NCBI RefSeq assembly: GCF_009870125.1
Contig: NC_046679.1
Coordinates: 21,824,001 to 21,888,000, forward strand
Direction of reading: 5' to 3'
DNA: 64,000 nt
Origin: Drosophila pseudoobscura
Lineage: Eukaryota > Arthropoda > Insecta > Diptera > Drosophilidae
Shown: positions 1 through 11,763 of the stretch, in pieces
How positions within the stretch are numbered: position 1 is the first letter of the stretch
Layout: each line of letters begins with the position of its first letter
Position numbers and translations under genes: made by a program
The notes under the pieces: model-generated
What the model was told of the DNA's origin: nothing
The model's database searches: none
What the model saw: the letters and a program-made list of their open reading frames with translations, nothing else

Positions 1-2032
1 ATGCCCAGGGTACGCCAGTCGAGCAAATCGCTGAGACGCTCAGTACGATTGCGTTGAATGATACGCTGGCGGCGATTCAGACGCGAGAAGTCCATCATAA
101 AGCTGGACAACTGCTGGATACTGTCCTCGAGGCCAATGTAGCGACGATCGACGATGTAGATCCCATACGACTTGGGATCACTGATGTGCTCCTGCATGAA
201 ACAGCCGAAGCCCGACAGATTCGTGGTCACACTGGGTATTCCCATGACAGTGCACTCGGCGGGTGTGTATCCCCAGGGCTCATAGTAGGAGGGGAAGACG
301 CCCAGATGGCAGCCGCGGACAAACTCCTCGTAGTCGATGCCAAACAAGGGATTAGACGAGTTTAGGAACTCTGGATGGAAGACCATCTTGACTCGATCGT
401 TCACCGAATTGAAGAGATGACAGCGACGAATCGACGCCAGCACCGGATCGTTCCAGTCATCTGCCACATTGTGCGTAGTCACCGGCGGCATCGATTCGCG
501 CTGCATGGCGTACATGCAACGCTTGATTTTCACCATATCATCCTTCTCCAGCAGATCGCCTACTTCGGGTAGGCGGCCCTTGACGCATGTATCGAACATG
601 CGCTTACCAACCGCCTGCTGCACGTTGTTGATGGTGTCACGGAGCTGCTTGATCACCGCATGGCCACGCAGCGAGTCTACATTAAAGTTGTTCGTCTTGG
701 TGGGGAAAATGAGGAACGCCACCACCGTGGTGTCGGGGCGCTCGTGCTTCAGCATGGCGTTCACACGCGCCAGGGCCTCAATGAAGATGTCGGCGCCCTT
801 GTTGCCGAACTCGTAGCGACCAGCGATGAAGAAATACAACGTCTTGTCCAAATCAAAGTCCATATGGCTGTGTCGCAAAATTGAGGCGAATGAACATTAG
901 TGTTTCTGTAGGCATCAGATATACTCACCCATAGAAATGACCCCGCACGAATTCATTGATCTTCTCCTTGGCCACGGCGTGCATGTTCTGGAACTCGTGA
1001 ATGGCCGAGAACTTCTTCACGTTAAGGCCGTTGGGCGTGATAATGTCCGGCTTGCGCTTGAGCAGATGCTCGGCTTCGTAGCCAGTAATTTCCGAGACGG
1101 TTGTAAACACATGCGCCAGGTGCGTGGCGCCCCGCTCCAAGCAGTATCGATGGTAGATCTGCCTCTTGCCCGCCTCCTCGTCCACAGCGAACTTATCCAT
1201 GTTGTTGTAAAAGTCCGTATTGCCCGCACACAAATAGCGACCCAGCAGAGTGGCATGGGTGGTGAAGACGGTGGCAATTTCCACCTGTCGTGTGCGCAGC
1301 ACAATCAGGGCCACGCCGGCCTGCCACTCATGGAAGTGGGCAACAACCCGGGGAGGATTAAGGTCATGGTTTTGTGAGTATGTGACAGCAAAGTTGCGGA
1401 ACTCCTCAAGGAACTCGGCGATCATGAAGCCCAGGATGATGGCATCGTTGGTCTCGATATCCAAATGAGGTATTCCAATGTGGCACTTCTCCCACATCTC
1501 CGACTTGAACTGGTCCAGCTTCCAGGCTGCAGAGCCAATGTCAAACAGAATTAGCTGGGGATTGCCGTCCACCAGCCAGCGTCCGGTGTGGATCTTGTAG
1601 CCGCGAGATCGCAGCGAATTGACGGCATCGAGCAGAGGATTGCCACGCGGAAACTCCATCTCTTCCATCTCGGTGCGGGCACAGACCTCCTTGTAGGGCC
1701 CCATCATGCACAGTTGTTCGCCCATCTCTTCGGTGGATACGTAGGCTTTGGACCTGATGACTGTGTAAATGCCGCCCACCTTGTTGGCCACCTCCCATGC
1801 CACCTCAAAGTTCCAGCGGTTCTCGCGCGAGGCAATATCGCCGCGATCGAAGTAATCCTTCAGGTCCACGCCGGACTCCACTCTCGAAAAGCGTCGATTC
1901 ATCTGCAAAGAGTAATTTGAAGGTGAAATTAGTTTTATTTTTCAGCTGGGTTTCAGTATTATGTATAACCCTTAAGCCATATGGGGAGGCGTCTTGATCT
2001 TCAAACCGATAGGACATTTGTCGACGCATCAT
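1..2032 (-). CDS. GlyS: Glycogen synthase, 5' part (runs off the left edge)
   Basis: This gene encodes glycogen synthase (GT3 family), which adds glucose from UDP-glucose to growing glycogen in the cytosol. Coding exons on the minus strand are 2032-1970 (proposed), 1902-929 and 867-1 (open at the edge). The 929/867 junction is phase 2 and restores a Gly codon. Visible family features are the KVGGIYTV segment, [18 protein letters not shown], and the E-x7-E catalytic pair in EPWGYTPAE (255-281). The C-terminal third lies outside the window. Start choice: ATG 1902 sits directly after a splice acceptor (tttgcag), so translation probably begins at ATG 2032. That is the first ATG downstream of the likely start site, and it reads in frame across a 67-nt intron (1903-1969) into MNRRFSR. 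The donor of that intron (GTTATA) is weak, so ATG 1902 remains the fallback. The N-terminus carries RRQMS and RRFS, which look like basophilic kinase sites; this is inferred by analogy with the N-terminal phosphosites of animal glycogen synthases. Confidence 0.93.
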
Positions 2033-2117
2033 GCTATTGATATGCTGTTCGGCTGAGTTCAGTTCTAAGCTAATCTGTTCTGATCGTAGCTGAAGTTAAC
2101 TGACAACTGGAATGACT

Positions 2118-2151
2118 GAACCTCTCCGCTGAGGCTCCCGTTGCGAACTGA
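2118..2151 (-). promoter_or_regulatory. Probable GlyS core promoter: Inr plus DPE, no TATA box
   Basis: Read on the minus strand, TCAGTT (2151-2146) matches the Drosophila initiator, with +1 at 2149. At exactly +28 to +32 (2122-2118) the sequence is GGTTC, which fits the DPE consensus RGWYV. No ATG occurs between this site and ATG 2032, giving a 5' UTR of about 117 nt. The correct Inr-DPE spacing makes this better than a chance match, but no transcript evidence is available here. Confidence 0.5.
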
Positions 2152-3583
2152 TAATGATAACTAAAATTAGCCACCGGCTTGACCCACATTACAAGCTGCG
2201 CTTCGGCCGCGACGCCTTATCGCTTCTGGGTCTGTGCCCGTTCCCATGCTCATGTTCATGCTGCTGTCCTGGTCATCGGCATCACACGCCGCCAGGCCGG
2301 CCCGTTGCATCATCTAGAACGAGGTGCAATCGTTGCTGCATTTCACGGTCCGGCCCCGATAAGGCCCGGCTGGGCCCAGCTCTGCGACATCGCCTCTGTC
2401 CCTGACACTCACCGGCCGTATGTTCATCCATTTGTTTGCCTGTACATTGGACTGGCACAGAAATTTTGGCCTCTATTTTTAGATGCAGGAAATTGTCCGC
2501 ATCATCGGTTGATCATGAGTTTGCCAATTTTCCTTGCGTCTATGTATATTTTGCAGCGACGCCACACGTTTTCATTGGTAAAATTGGTACAAAATCGAGG
2601 AGAGGTGCAACGAAACGTTCCAAAAGATCAGAAGTAAAATTGATTCGATGCACAGATTCGAGCACTGAATGAGGATTGGAGCCTTACCAACTGAGTGTTG
2701 GGTATAAATGTAGAGTCGCGGCCCCAGCTGCGACTCACAAAGTTCCCTCTCGTTTTTCTTTTCAAATGAAGACACTTTTTTTGAATGACCTTGGCCAAGG
2801 CAAACCGGCCTTATGTGCATGAGCAACATACGATTATACATATGTACATAAAACACCGGAAGCAACATCTGAGTTATTCGCTAAACTTGAGTTTGACTAG
2901 CTTCCAAACCGATCGCTAATATGACAGCTACTTAGTATGTATCCGATCTTATTTATGTAACGCGCACTCACTTCATATCTTTTATCACTCATTAATTGCA
3001 CTATTTATTATCTTCCCAAACTTTAACGATAACTATATTTATATAAAATAGTTGGATAGGCAGTACTGCACTTCTTTCTCCTCATTACTGCCTCTTGCAC
3101 CACAGGATTTGTTTGAAAACACGGATGTGAGGAATGAGGAAAAGAAATTAGCGCAGAGATGCGAGAGGCAGGTACGCCGAAAAGTAAAAGTGCAAACAGC
3201 CAGAGGGAATGATGGCAAAACCTGCCTGGCAAAAAAACAGATTCTCTCAGTTTTCTTGGCAATTGAACAGACCATTTTCTTACACTTTTATTTTTATTCA
3301 ATTATTCAATTAGAGCTCTGTCTCCCTCGTTCTTGCATCAGTACACACACGCGCAGCTCTCAAATGGTCTTCTCCTCCGCCCCTCTGCCAGCAACGACAA
3401 AACTCCGAAAATAACAGCCACAAAAGGAGGAAGAGAGGGAGCGACCTCGCAGCAGTGGTCTGAAAGAAATTGTCTGATACCCTGGCAGGGGGTAGACTGA
3501 TTTACACCAGATTTTGACATCACTGATAGTTGTCTGCACCTGGAATGTCTTTGAGTCTTTAAAAAATTACAATCACAGATCAA

Positions 3584-3670
3584 AATTGGTCCGCTCGTAT
3601 GCTATAGCCGCCATATGAACGAAGGATATGTGAGGGTATCACAAGATTCGGCCCCCGAAGCTGGCCTCCC
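3584..3670. mobile_element. Decayed dispersed-repeat fragment
   Basis: The stretch ggtccgctcgtatgctatag, followed by a gggtatcacaagattcggc segment and a cccccgaagctggcc segment, resembles the terminal part of the short noncoding dispersed repeats (DINE-1/INE-1-like and related) scattered through Drosophila spacers. The resemblance is from memory of the family, not from an alignment. No coding capacity and no clear target-site duplication were found. Confidence 0.35.
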
Positions 3671-4321
3671 ATTCTTGTTTTTTTTTTTCATTGCCAGAAC
3701 GGCGGCGTCGGTAGAAGCAGCTAAAAGTCAAATAAAGGTCAGTGGCAGTGCTGGGGCTGCTCTGCCGGCGTCGGCATGGGCAGAGCATTAAAAATTGGTT
3801 TAGTTTCTGCGGGCTGCCGCTGCTTTTGTTGCTTTAATTATTGCTGTTTAACTCGCTCGTCGAGTTTGTCTTGATAATGTTCTTGTTGTTGTTGTTGCTG
3901 CATTCCGGAGAGAGCGAGAGAGTGTTCATTTTTTTTTGTTTTATCAGGTAGCTGCCGGTGCGGCTCGGCGCATTGATAGCGCTGGCAGCGGCAGCGCTGC
4001 TTTTCAACGCGTTTTGTTTATGTTTCTCTTTTATCACTTTTTTTCTAAGCAGGTATTGCAATATTTTAAAAATACTATGTATATGTTTCCAGATTAATGA
4101 GGCGTCCATGTGGCGCCAATTGCAATCAATGCTGCTGATAACACAATTTGTTTATATATGTATGGATGGGTACAAAACGATTGGCACGCGCACTGCTGGC
4201 TGTAATTTGTTATATATTCATTTTATTCAAGAAAATCACCTTAAAGCTACAGCACACGAAACGAACGATTGAATAGGAATGAAAACAAAAATTCGGAACA
4301 TTAACACTAGGGTGGGTGTAC

Positions 4322-4337
4322 GGGGGGGGGGGGGGGG
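4322..4337. repeat. Homopolymer run of 16 G
   Basis: Sixteen consecutive G bases in otherwise AT-rich spacer. Such runs are rare in fly DNA compared with A/T runs, and the length is likely to vary between individuals or between assemblies. Confidence 0.9.
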
Positions 4338-7300
4338 TAACGGTTCACACTGATAGGTATTGAAGCAGTGTGACCGACGCCCAGAAATATACCATCTCTT
4401 TTTAAAAATATACCGTAAATATACTGATGAGCATACGAACTTGGGCCACATAAGCCCGCTCTATTTAAACAATTCAACGACTTGAACACATAATTTTATC
4501 CGATTGATAGATCCATTTTTTACAAGATGTGTTAATTTTAATTACTCATTTTTATTGAATTTTTTCTCAAAAAATGTTTAGACAAATAAAGTCAAAAGAC
4601 AACAACTTATGTACATATATACGGAATGAAACGTAAGTGTGTCTGGTATTTCACGTAATTGTTGCACTATACACTATAATTATACACTATTTCTTTTAAT
4701 TAACAACAATTTAATTAATAACAATTGAACAAACACAACAACGAAACGCGGAATTGAGCATTGCGCTCTCTTTTTTGATCTCTAAAACGTAAAACCATTA
4801 ACTGAATTTCAAATAATACCACAAATAATTATGTTGCATCCAGAGTGCTGTTTTGGGCGCGGATTTCGAAATTGAATTTTGTATTAAGACATTTACAACA
4901 CACCGCAGATTTTTCAACCAAGCTTTTCAACATTTTATTAATGAATGGAATTAGAATGGGTAGGAATAATACGATACAGTGCTTGTGTGCTTTTATTCAG
5001 ACTGTAACAAATATTCGATGGCAAAGATTTTTGATACCTATTATAATTTGAATTTACCACACAGAATACATTTTATATCTATACATTTACAATAGAGTTC
5101 TAGAGTTAAAATTCACCTTGAACCAATTTTCTATATGATTTGACCAGAAAACGTCAGAACTTACCTTCAATTCCATTCAATTTTGACATTAAAAGTAATA
5201 TTTCACACAAACTTGAACGTAACCTTGCTCTATAAACAATTTAATGTTCTTTGTGGCGCGCGTCCGCTCGCTTAGCCCCAATTATAACCAAAAGATGGTC
5301 ACGCAATAGCTTTATTTCACTCTCTCATTCCTTGCTGCTTTTTTTATGTTTATTAATTGAAAAAAAATATATAAGAAAAGGGGGGAGAGAGAGGGTCAGA
5401 AGAGTTTGGTAAATGGGTCAATCGAGTGAAAGTTTAACTGCAGATATTCCAGTGCTTATTACGAATATTTCCTCACGGTTACTTTTTATGTGAAGATTCA
5501 CTGGGGATATCACATAATTGATAAGAAGAACCTGCGGCAATATAATTCTCATACTCAATACGATCTGGTTTTGAAGGATCGTTCTTTAAGGTATAGTGTT
5601 AAAGTAACACTTGTACTTAGATCATAAAATAATGGAAAAGTGATTAATTATGCATTTATTTATTAATTTGGTATTCTGTCTTCTGCCAGACACTTATTTA
5701 TATTGCAGGCACAAGTCATAAAATTATTTCAATCGTAGGTATACACAAACATGCAGATGTAAATATTTATTTCGAATTCTAAAAAGAATTGCTCAATCGT
5801 GATTGATTTCTTTTCTTTATTTCTTATTTAATTTATTTTTTATTTATTTTTGTTTGTTTTATTTTCAGTGTATAATACCCACGAATACTACGAAGCAAGC
5901 GCACTCAGCATTAAAAGGGAATCACTCATTTTATCATCGCGCCCGCCTGTCACCAGGTGGACCAGGGAGGTGGATGTTGCCTTGCCCTTGTCCAGGGTTC
6001 AGCATCCAATGCCATTCTGTGCGCCTTACAAGGTCAAACGGCAATTGTTATTACATATTCGTACATTGTTTCGTCACTACACTGGAAATTTTTGGTGTCA
6101 TTAAATTGCTTAATCCTAATATATAAAGTCCTAACAAAAATTCAGAAGTGTTGATTTCTGCTGCACTATGGGACCAAAGACCTCTTTTTATGTAACCAGC
6201 CAGCTTCTTGGGTACGACATTTCCTTCGTTCACATTAATTATAATTGTTTTTAGACCGTCGTAGAAATTTCTGGCCATAATTGGTTATACGGTAGGAGGC
6301 CAAAAAGAATGCAGGAGAATCACATAGGCCTGTCGCTAACAAAAGTATACATATCTTTAGCAGTTGCACCCATCCGCTGCTCAGTGATTAATGTCCCACC
6401 AAATTATGACAGGAAGTAATTTTGAAATAAAACTCCAAGGTTTCAAGACGTGCAAAGGGGCAAACAACCACAACTCAAGAACAAATATAAAAAATAGACT
6501 ATAGACAATAAAAAGAGTGAACAATAAAACATTTAATCCAGATATCGGCGTTACATTTTTGTTTACTTAAAAACGACTAAAGATCAAGGTTTTAATTTAA
6601 CCAAAAAACGGTTGTTGGTTGGTTGCCTTGCTTCAAAAAATAACTTATGTATGTATGTATATTTATAAAAATTAACCATATAGAATGCCCGTCCTCTGTA
6701 TATAATGGATGCATACTGAGTATACCATTGTCGAGTCCCATTTTTCCGTCTTTCTCGCTCTCTAACTGTATCCGAAGTTGCTTCTTCTTATTTATGTCGA
6801 GTCTGCATTGAATGTCTTTGACGCGAGGAGCTCTCTGTGTGTCCTTGATAACAATCAATTGATAACAGGCACAATGCTGCAAAAACAATGGTGTAGGAGT
6901 ATTGTCTGAGGCGTTTCTTTGCAGCAGGAGAGCTGGCTAGCAGTAAATCATTTCGGAATACCGTTTTCTGGCATTGAGCCAAAAGTTTATTAAGATAAGA
7001 TCGGGAATTCCCTGAGAACAAGCTCATGATGGTCGCAATTTTTGGTTTCAGCTCCTGCAGACACACAGAGCACACAAGAGGAGCGAGCGGGAGAGATAAC
7101 GGGACACATAACATAATATGAGATTCGAAGGGCGGAAATATGCATCACCTTTTATTTATACACTGTGCTCAATCTCTCTTGTTTCATACTCTCTCGCTGT
7201 CTTTCCCTTTTAGTTTTTAGTTAGTTTTTGCAATTTCCTGCACAGATACGCTCAGAGTGTGCTTATTTTAAGTACTTCTTAAACGAGGCAGCAGCCAAAT

Positions 7301-8999
7301 TGCAGCCATAGCATTATTTCCGCTTCTGAAGCTGTGCATGGAATAGAGGAATAAAGACTCAAATGCCGAATCTTTTGGTTATATTGCAGATCCATCAATC
7401 TTTTTCTAAGGCGGCTGTATGAAATACTCAACGATTTTAGTCAGATTTGATCAAGTATTAGGAAATGCAATACCTCTATCACACAAAGAATAACTTTCAC
7501 TCAAATAACATTTAAAAACCGAGGATAGAATAGCAGAAATTATACTAAATTCTCGTGCACATATTATAAATATCATTTTTAGGATGATTCTTTAACCGGA
7601 ACCGGAAATTGAATTGTAAATATTTTCATAAGAAAACTATTTATTTTGCAACTGCATTGAACCTGCAATGAAACCAGTTCCTTCCTCGTTTCACCAGTAC
7701 ATTAGTGATTATTCCTTACACCCACATAAAAAACATTAGCACCCGGCTAGGACATCTACTCGTTCGCTTATCTAAAGCTGTGGAAACTGTTGGCAATTTA
7801 AAAGGACACAAATATTTTTGTGGTATTGCGAGGTCAAGGATAGAAGCTGGAATTCTTGTTTATTTGTCACAGAATTTCAATTTTGCAGAGAACCTTTGAA
7901 CAGAAATTAAATTAATTAAATATTTTCTTTGATGGCATTCTTCTTATAATATTTTGTAATGTTCTCGGATTTAATCATCATAAAAATTAATTATTCTTAC
8001 AATGAAAAGAGTATGTGGATCCTGAATGTTTAATTAAAAAGTCAAACTTATAGAAATTTAACATATTTTTTTTTAATTTTCCTTAAATCTTAAACAAAAC
8101 TGGATTTCCCGGCGCTCCTTTAAATAATCATTTTTCTCTGCATACATTTATTTGGAGCAATGGAGAAATTGGAGAAACCCCCTCTAATAATAATTCAGAC
8201 GTATCTGCTGGTATCATCCAAAAACTGTCCTGGAACTAACAAAGAAATGAAAGTCCGAAAATAAACGAGTGATATCGAGGACAAGCGTTTTTGCCACGCC
8301 ATAAAGAGTTTAATTAAAAACTTGGTTATAATTCATTAGCGACCATGGCCGGGCACGTGAACTTCACTCAGCCCGGACCAGGACCTGGAGGAGCGGGTGG
8401 AAGACACTCAACTTAACCGACTTAAGGTTAAGGGACGTCCAAGTCAAATGTGACTAATTTATGTCACGGCCCCCAAACACTAACCCCCATAATCGCCCAA
8501 CCCAATGTCGAAATATTGCAGGACAATAAAGATAACAGCAAAAGAAGCTTCCACACTGAGTCGAGGTTTCGTTGATAGCATTGAGGCGACATAAGCATAG
8601 GCACCAAAGGCAGCACAAGCAGCAATACAAGCATGAACAAAAGCAGCAGCAGAAGTCGAATTAGACTAGAGGATACCCACTAGGCAAATTGATATAGTAA
8701 GGGCTAAAAAATAATAATAATCCAATATGGTGCTCAAGATCTTAAATCCAGGTGCCCATTTAGATACCATATACATATTATAATTACGCAATAGTTTTTG
8801 GCATATCTTAAAATATTAGCTCTCTATAGTTATCCTAAGTCAGAGGTTCACATCCTTGAAATAAAGCTTTCGAACAAGACTGATGCGTATGGTCTAGCAC
8901 CCTTTCTTGCGAACTTACCGACTACTGGTAATAATGAACAGAAGTTCCTGTTACATACCTTCACATGATACTAACATACCCTTGTCATTATTAATTACC

Positions 9000-9661
9000 T
9001 CGCGTCAAAAGTGTTGCCTACTTTGTGGCGCATGCGTTTGGGGCTCGCCATACGTACATGCAACATGGTAAATGTGGTTGCTGTTGTAGGTGGCTGCTGC
9101 TGCCGATGGGGGTGGTGGCATTCTGGAGGATGCTCTGCCACTGTTTGTACACAAACTGGGGCAGAATCGGCAGCAGAGGCGGCTAAGGCGGCAGCAGCTG
9201 ACGGCACGAATTCGAATTTCGAAAACTGTTATCACCAATGCCGAGTATCTGTGTGGGTGCTTCTCTCTGTATGTGTGTGTGTGTGGGTATCTGCGTGTCT
9301 CTGTGTGGCGGTGCGGACCTACCAGTGGCAGATGAAAGCCCATCAGTCGGCGGCTGTTGCACGTTGCGTGTGGTTTCGTTTGGCTCCAACCCCGCATCCT
9401 GCGTGACTCGCGTCTGTCCCCGGCTAAAACTCGTATTCAAAGTGCGTTTAGTTGTCGTTGTTGCTGTCAGTGTTGGCGTTGGGTGTTCGTTTTTTAATAA
9501 CGCAACAGCAAGTAGCGAAAGTAGTAGCAACTATGTCCTCACAATCCTCCTGACAAGTTGCAGACCTGCCATTTACCATTCGCAGTCCGTGGTAGTCGGT
9601 TGTCATCGCGCTTATCTCCGGATTCGGATCTCCTCAGTCACTGATCGCATTGGGAGAGCAT
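9000..9661. other. GC-rich, 5'-UTR-like island in the GlyS-Mf spacer
   Basis: This 660-bp block is clearly more GC-rich than the DNA on both sides. Read on the minus strand it has the CAACAACGACAAC-type composition common in Drosophila 5' UTRs, and a reasonable donor (CACTG followed by GTAGGT) near 9319-9325. It could be a distal promoter and noncoding first exon for a minus-strand gene such as GlyS, or an enhancer. Several overlapping 70-140 codon frames on both strands are best explained by the higher GC content. It also holds a (TG)7 run at 9272-9285. Confidence 0.3.
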
Positions 9662-11099
9662 ATTGAAACGGTTGAATATTTAACAAATTATTATCCCATG
9701 AAATATTAAATATATAAAAATAAATAAATGCTTTTGAGCAGATAACTCTCATCAGCTACAAATAAAAACAAAAAAAAACATTACAAAGTTGTAGAGCATA
9801 TTATCAAAATTGTAAAAAAAAACACATTGAAACAGTATAAAACAATTTAAGAAATAATTAAATACAATTAATTATTTTATATTTTAATTTTTAAAGTGAA
9901 GCTTCCAGTGAATTGAATTTCCCAGCCCAAAACAATGATCCCTTAAAAGATTGTACAAACATTTTGAAACCTATTTATAAAGGCTATCTCTCCTAAAATG
10001 TTTGTTTGTGGTTGGGGTTTAATTGGTTTATAAATTTGGGTCCTTATTATATGTTGGAGCATTTATAAATTTATTTTAAAATTATTTGTGAAATATTTAG
10101 TTATTAAAAATGAAATAAATAACATTCGAAAATAACTTTAAAAAGCACCTAAAGTAAAATATAATTATTTAATAATTCAAAGTCATTTAAAGATTAATAA
10201 ACAGAATACAAGGTTTACTTGAACTTTAAAAATTTTAAAATTTAAAAATATTCAAAATCACAATAAAAGCAATAAATTACGTTAATTACGTTAATAATTT
10301 ACAAAAGCAATTTAGCAATTAAATTATAATTCATTTGGAATCCCTCCAACGTTTTGCTTGTGGCGTTAAGCATACGCCTAGTAGGCCAATTTAAATGCCG
10401 TCAGATCTTTTCCCTTGTGGAGCAACCTTCCAGTAGCATCCAGCAACAGACTCTGTCTGAGCCACAGCTTCCCAAGGGGTAACATCAAAAACCACTTTAT
10501 AATGCGATTTGCCAGAGAAACCAGTTAAATTGCGTAATTAATTCAAGCGAGCAACGACAGGAGCAGCTTCAGCTGCTACTCCTACGGGAAAAAACACCAG
10601 AAATATTACGAAAATAACTCAACAGCCACATGCCAGGACGGCTAATAGTAATGCCCTCCCAGAGGGTATTATAATTAATTCCATAAGTTGGAACATTTGT
10701 TTTAGATCAGAATAAGTCTCGCTAACGTATTCATATCCCTCACGGTTTCTCTGATCTATACATCTCTTTTCACGTATTTATGGAATTGATCTATCTATGG
10801 AATCTATCCTTCATGGATAGGCTTTTATCACTTATTCCTATCAATCTGTCTTGATACAACCATTAATTGAATATCAATATATTCATCAGATCAGGTTGTA
10901 CCATACAAAAAGTATATCTTTAATCTATGAGCGACAGTTTGGTTTTATTTTAGAGACAATATTTCTCTATATTCTGGCACAGGGTATTTCAAGCTTCCAA
11001 CCGTTGGATCTTGTAAGTCCTTCACATTTTAAATTCTTTTAATTTTGTTGAGACCCCAAAAAAGGACATGCCTATGCTACGAGTATATATGTTTGAGTT
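9662..11099. other. Very AT-rich spacer
   Basis: Dominated by A and T with many TAATT and AAATA words. No gene seen. A small fragment resembling a dispersed-repeat end (a cagagggtattataatt stretch) lies near 10652-10680. Confidence 0.6.
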
Positions 11100-11763
11100 T
11101 GTAAGAAAGAGAAAGAGTGTGGTAAAGTGAGAGTGAGAGAGACGGAGTTACTCCTGGAGTTACGCTGAGCTTAACAATTTTACCACAATTTAATTGAACA
11201 GAATTCCGGAAGCAGCGAAAACGTTACTTCTTTAAACGAGAACTGAGAATCATTTATCGCGCCGCCAATTTAGTCGTCACGCCCCATACATAAACACCTC
11301 CCGCCACCACCTATCCCCTCATCCCAGACGTGCAAATCCCGCTAAAAACGAACGGAAATAAAAACACGCAACAAAAAATGAAATCAAATCAAATAAAATC
11401 AAATTATATGAGCAACGCGAGCCCCCCCCAGAAAGAAGAAATATATTCTTACTTCTGGCTTATCCCTAAATTCCCATTTTCCTTTTCCCCCTTTCTGGGG
11501 CAGGTTAAGCGTGCCGCAAGTCCGCATCACATCACATAATGAAAATCAAAGTACATAAATATAAAATTAAATGTCGTAAATAAAGAGAAAATAATAACGT
11601 TACAGTATATAAAATATACATATGTATATGTGAATACGCGACGACGACCCACAGACCGCAAGACAACGAGAAAGAGCCCAAATTTAAGAAACGAGTCACA
11701 TTAAATATTAAAGAATCAGCAAGAGATACTTTGGAGACCTGAGAAAAGGAGCAATCTCCAGCT
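11100..11763 (+). other. Possible noncoding first exon ending in a strong donor
   Basis: The plus strand here is purine-rich, starts with GAGA-type motifs (gtgagagagacgg), and has the A-rich, ACG/AAC-rich texture of Drosophila 5' UTRs. It ends with CAGCTGTTG followed by GTAAGTTT, a near-consensus 5' splice site at 11764. No long frame is open. If transcribed, it could be a first exon of a plus-strand gene or lncRNA; the only plus-strand candidate downstream within the spacer is at 26531. This is composition-based inference. Confidence 0.25.

Larger units (their letters stand above)
2152..8999. other. Gene-free spacer upstream of GlyS
   Basis: AT-rich noncoding DNA. All open frames are short, low-complexity and lack plausible splice partners. 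It contains a 7-bp inverted repeat at 2713-2736, a repeat remnant at 3584-3670, a run of 16 G at 4322-4337 and a 23-codon ORF at 8345-8416. I see no conserved protein segment in either strand. Confidence 0.6.

Noticed and set aside
9005..9666. Several overlapping 80-140 codon frames on both strands
   Set aside because: They occur together because the local GC content is high and stops are rare. None has a recognisable domain, and the strand cannot be decided.
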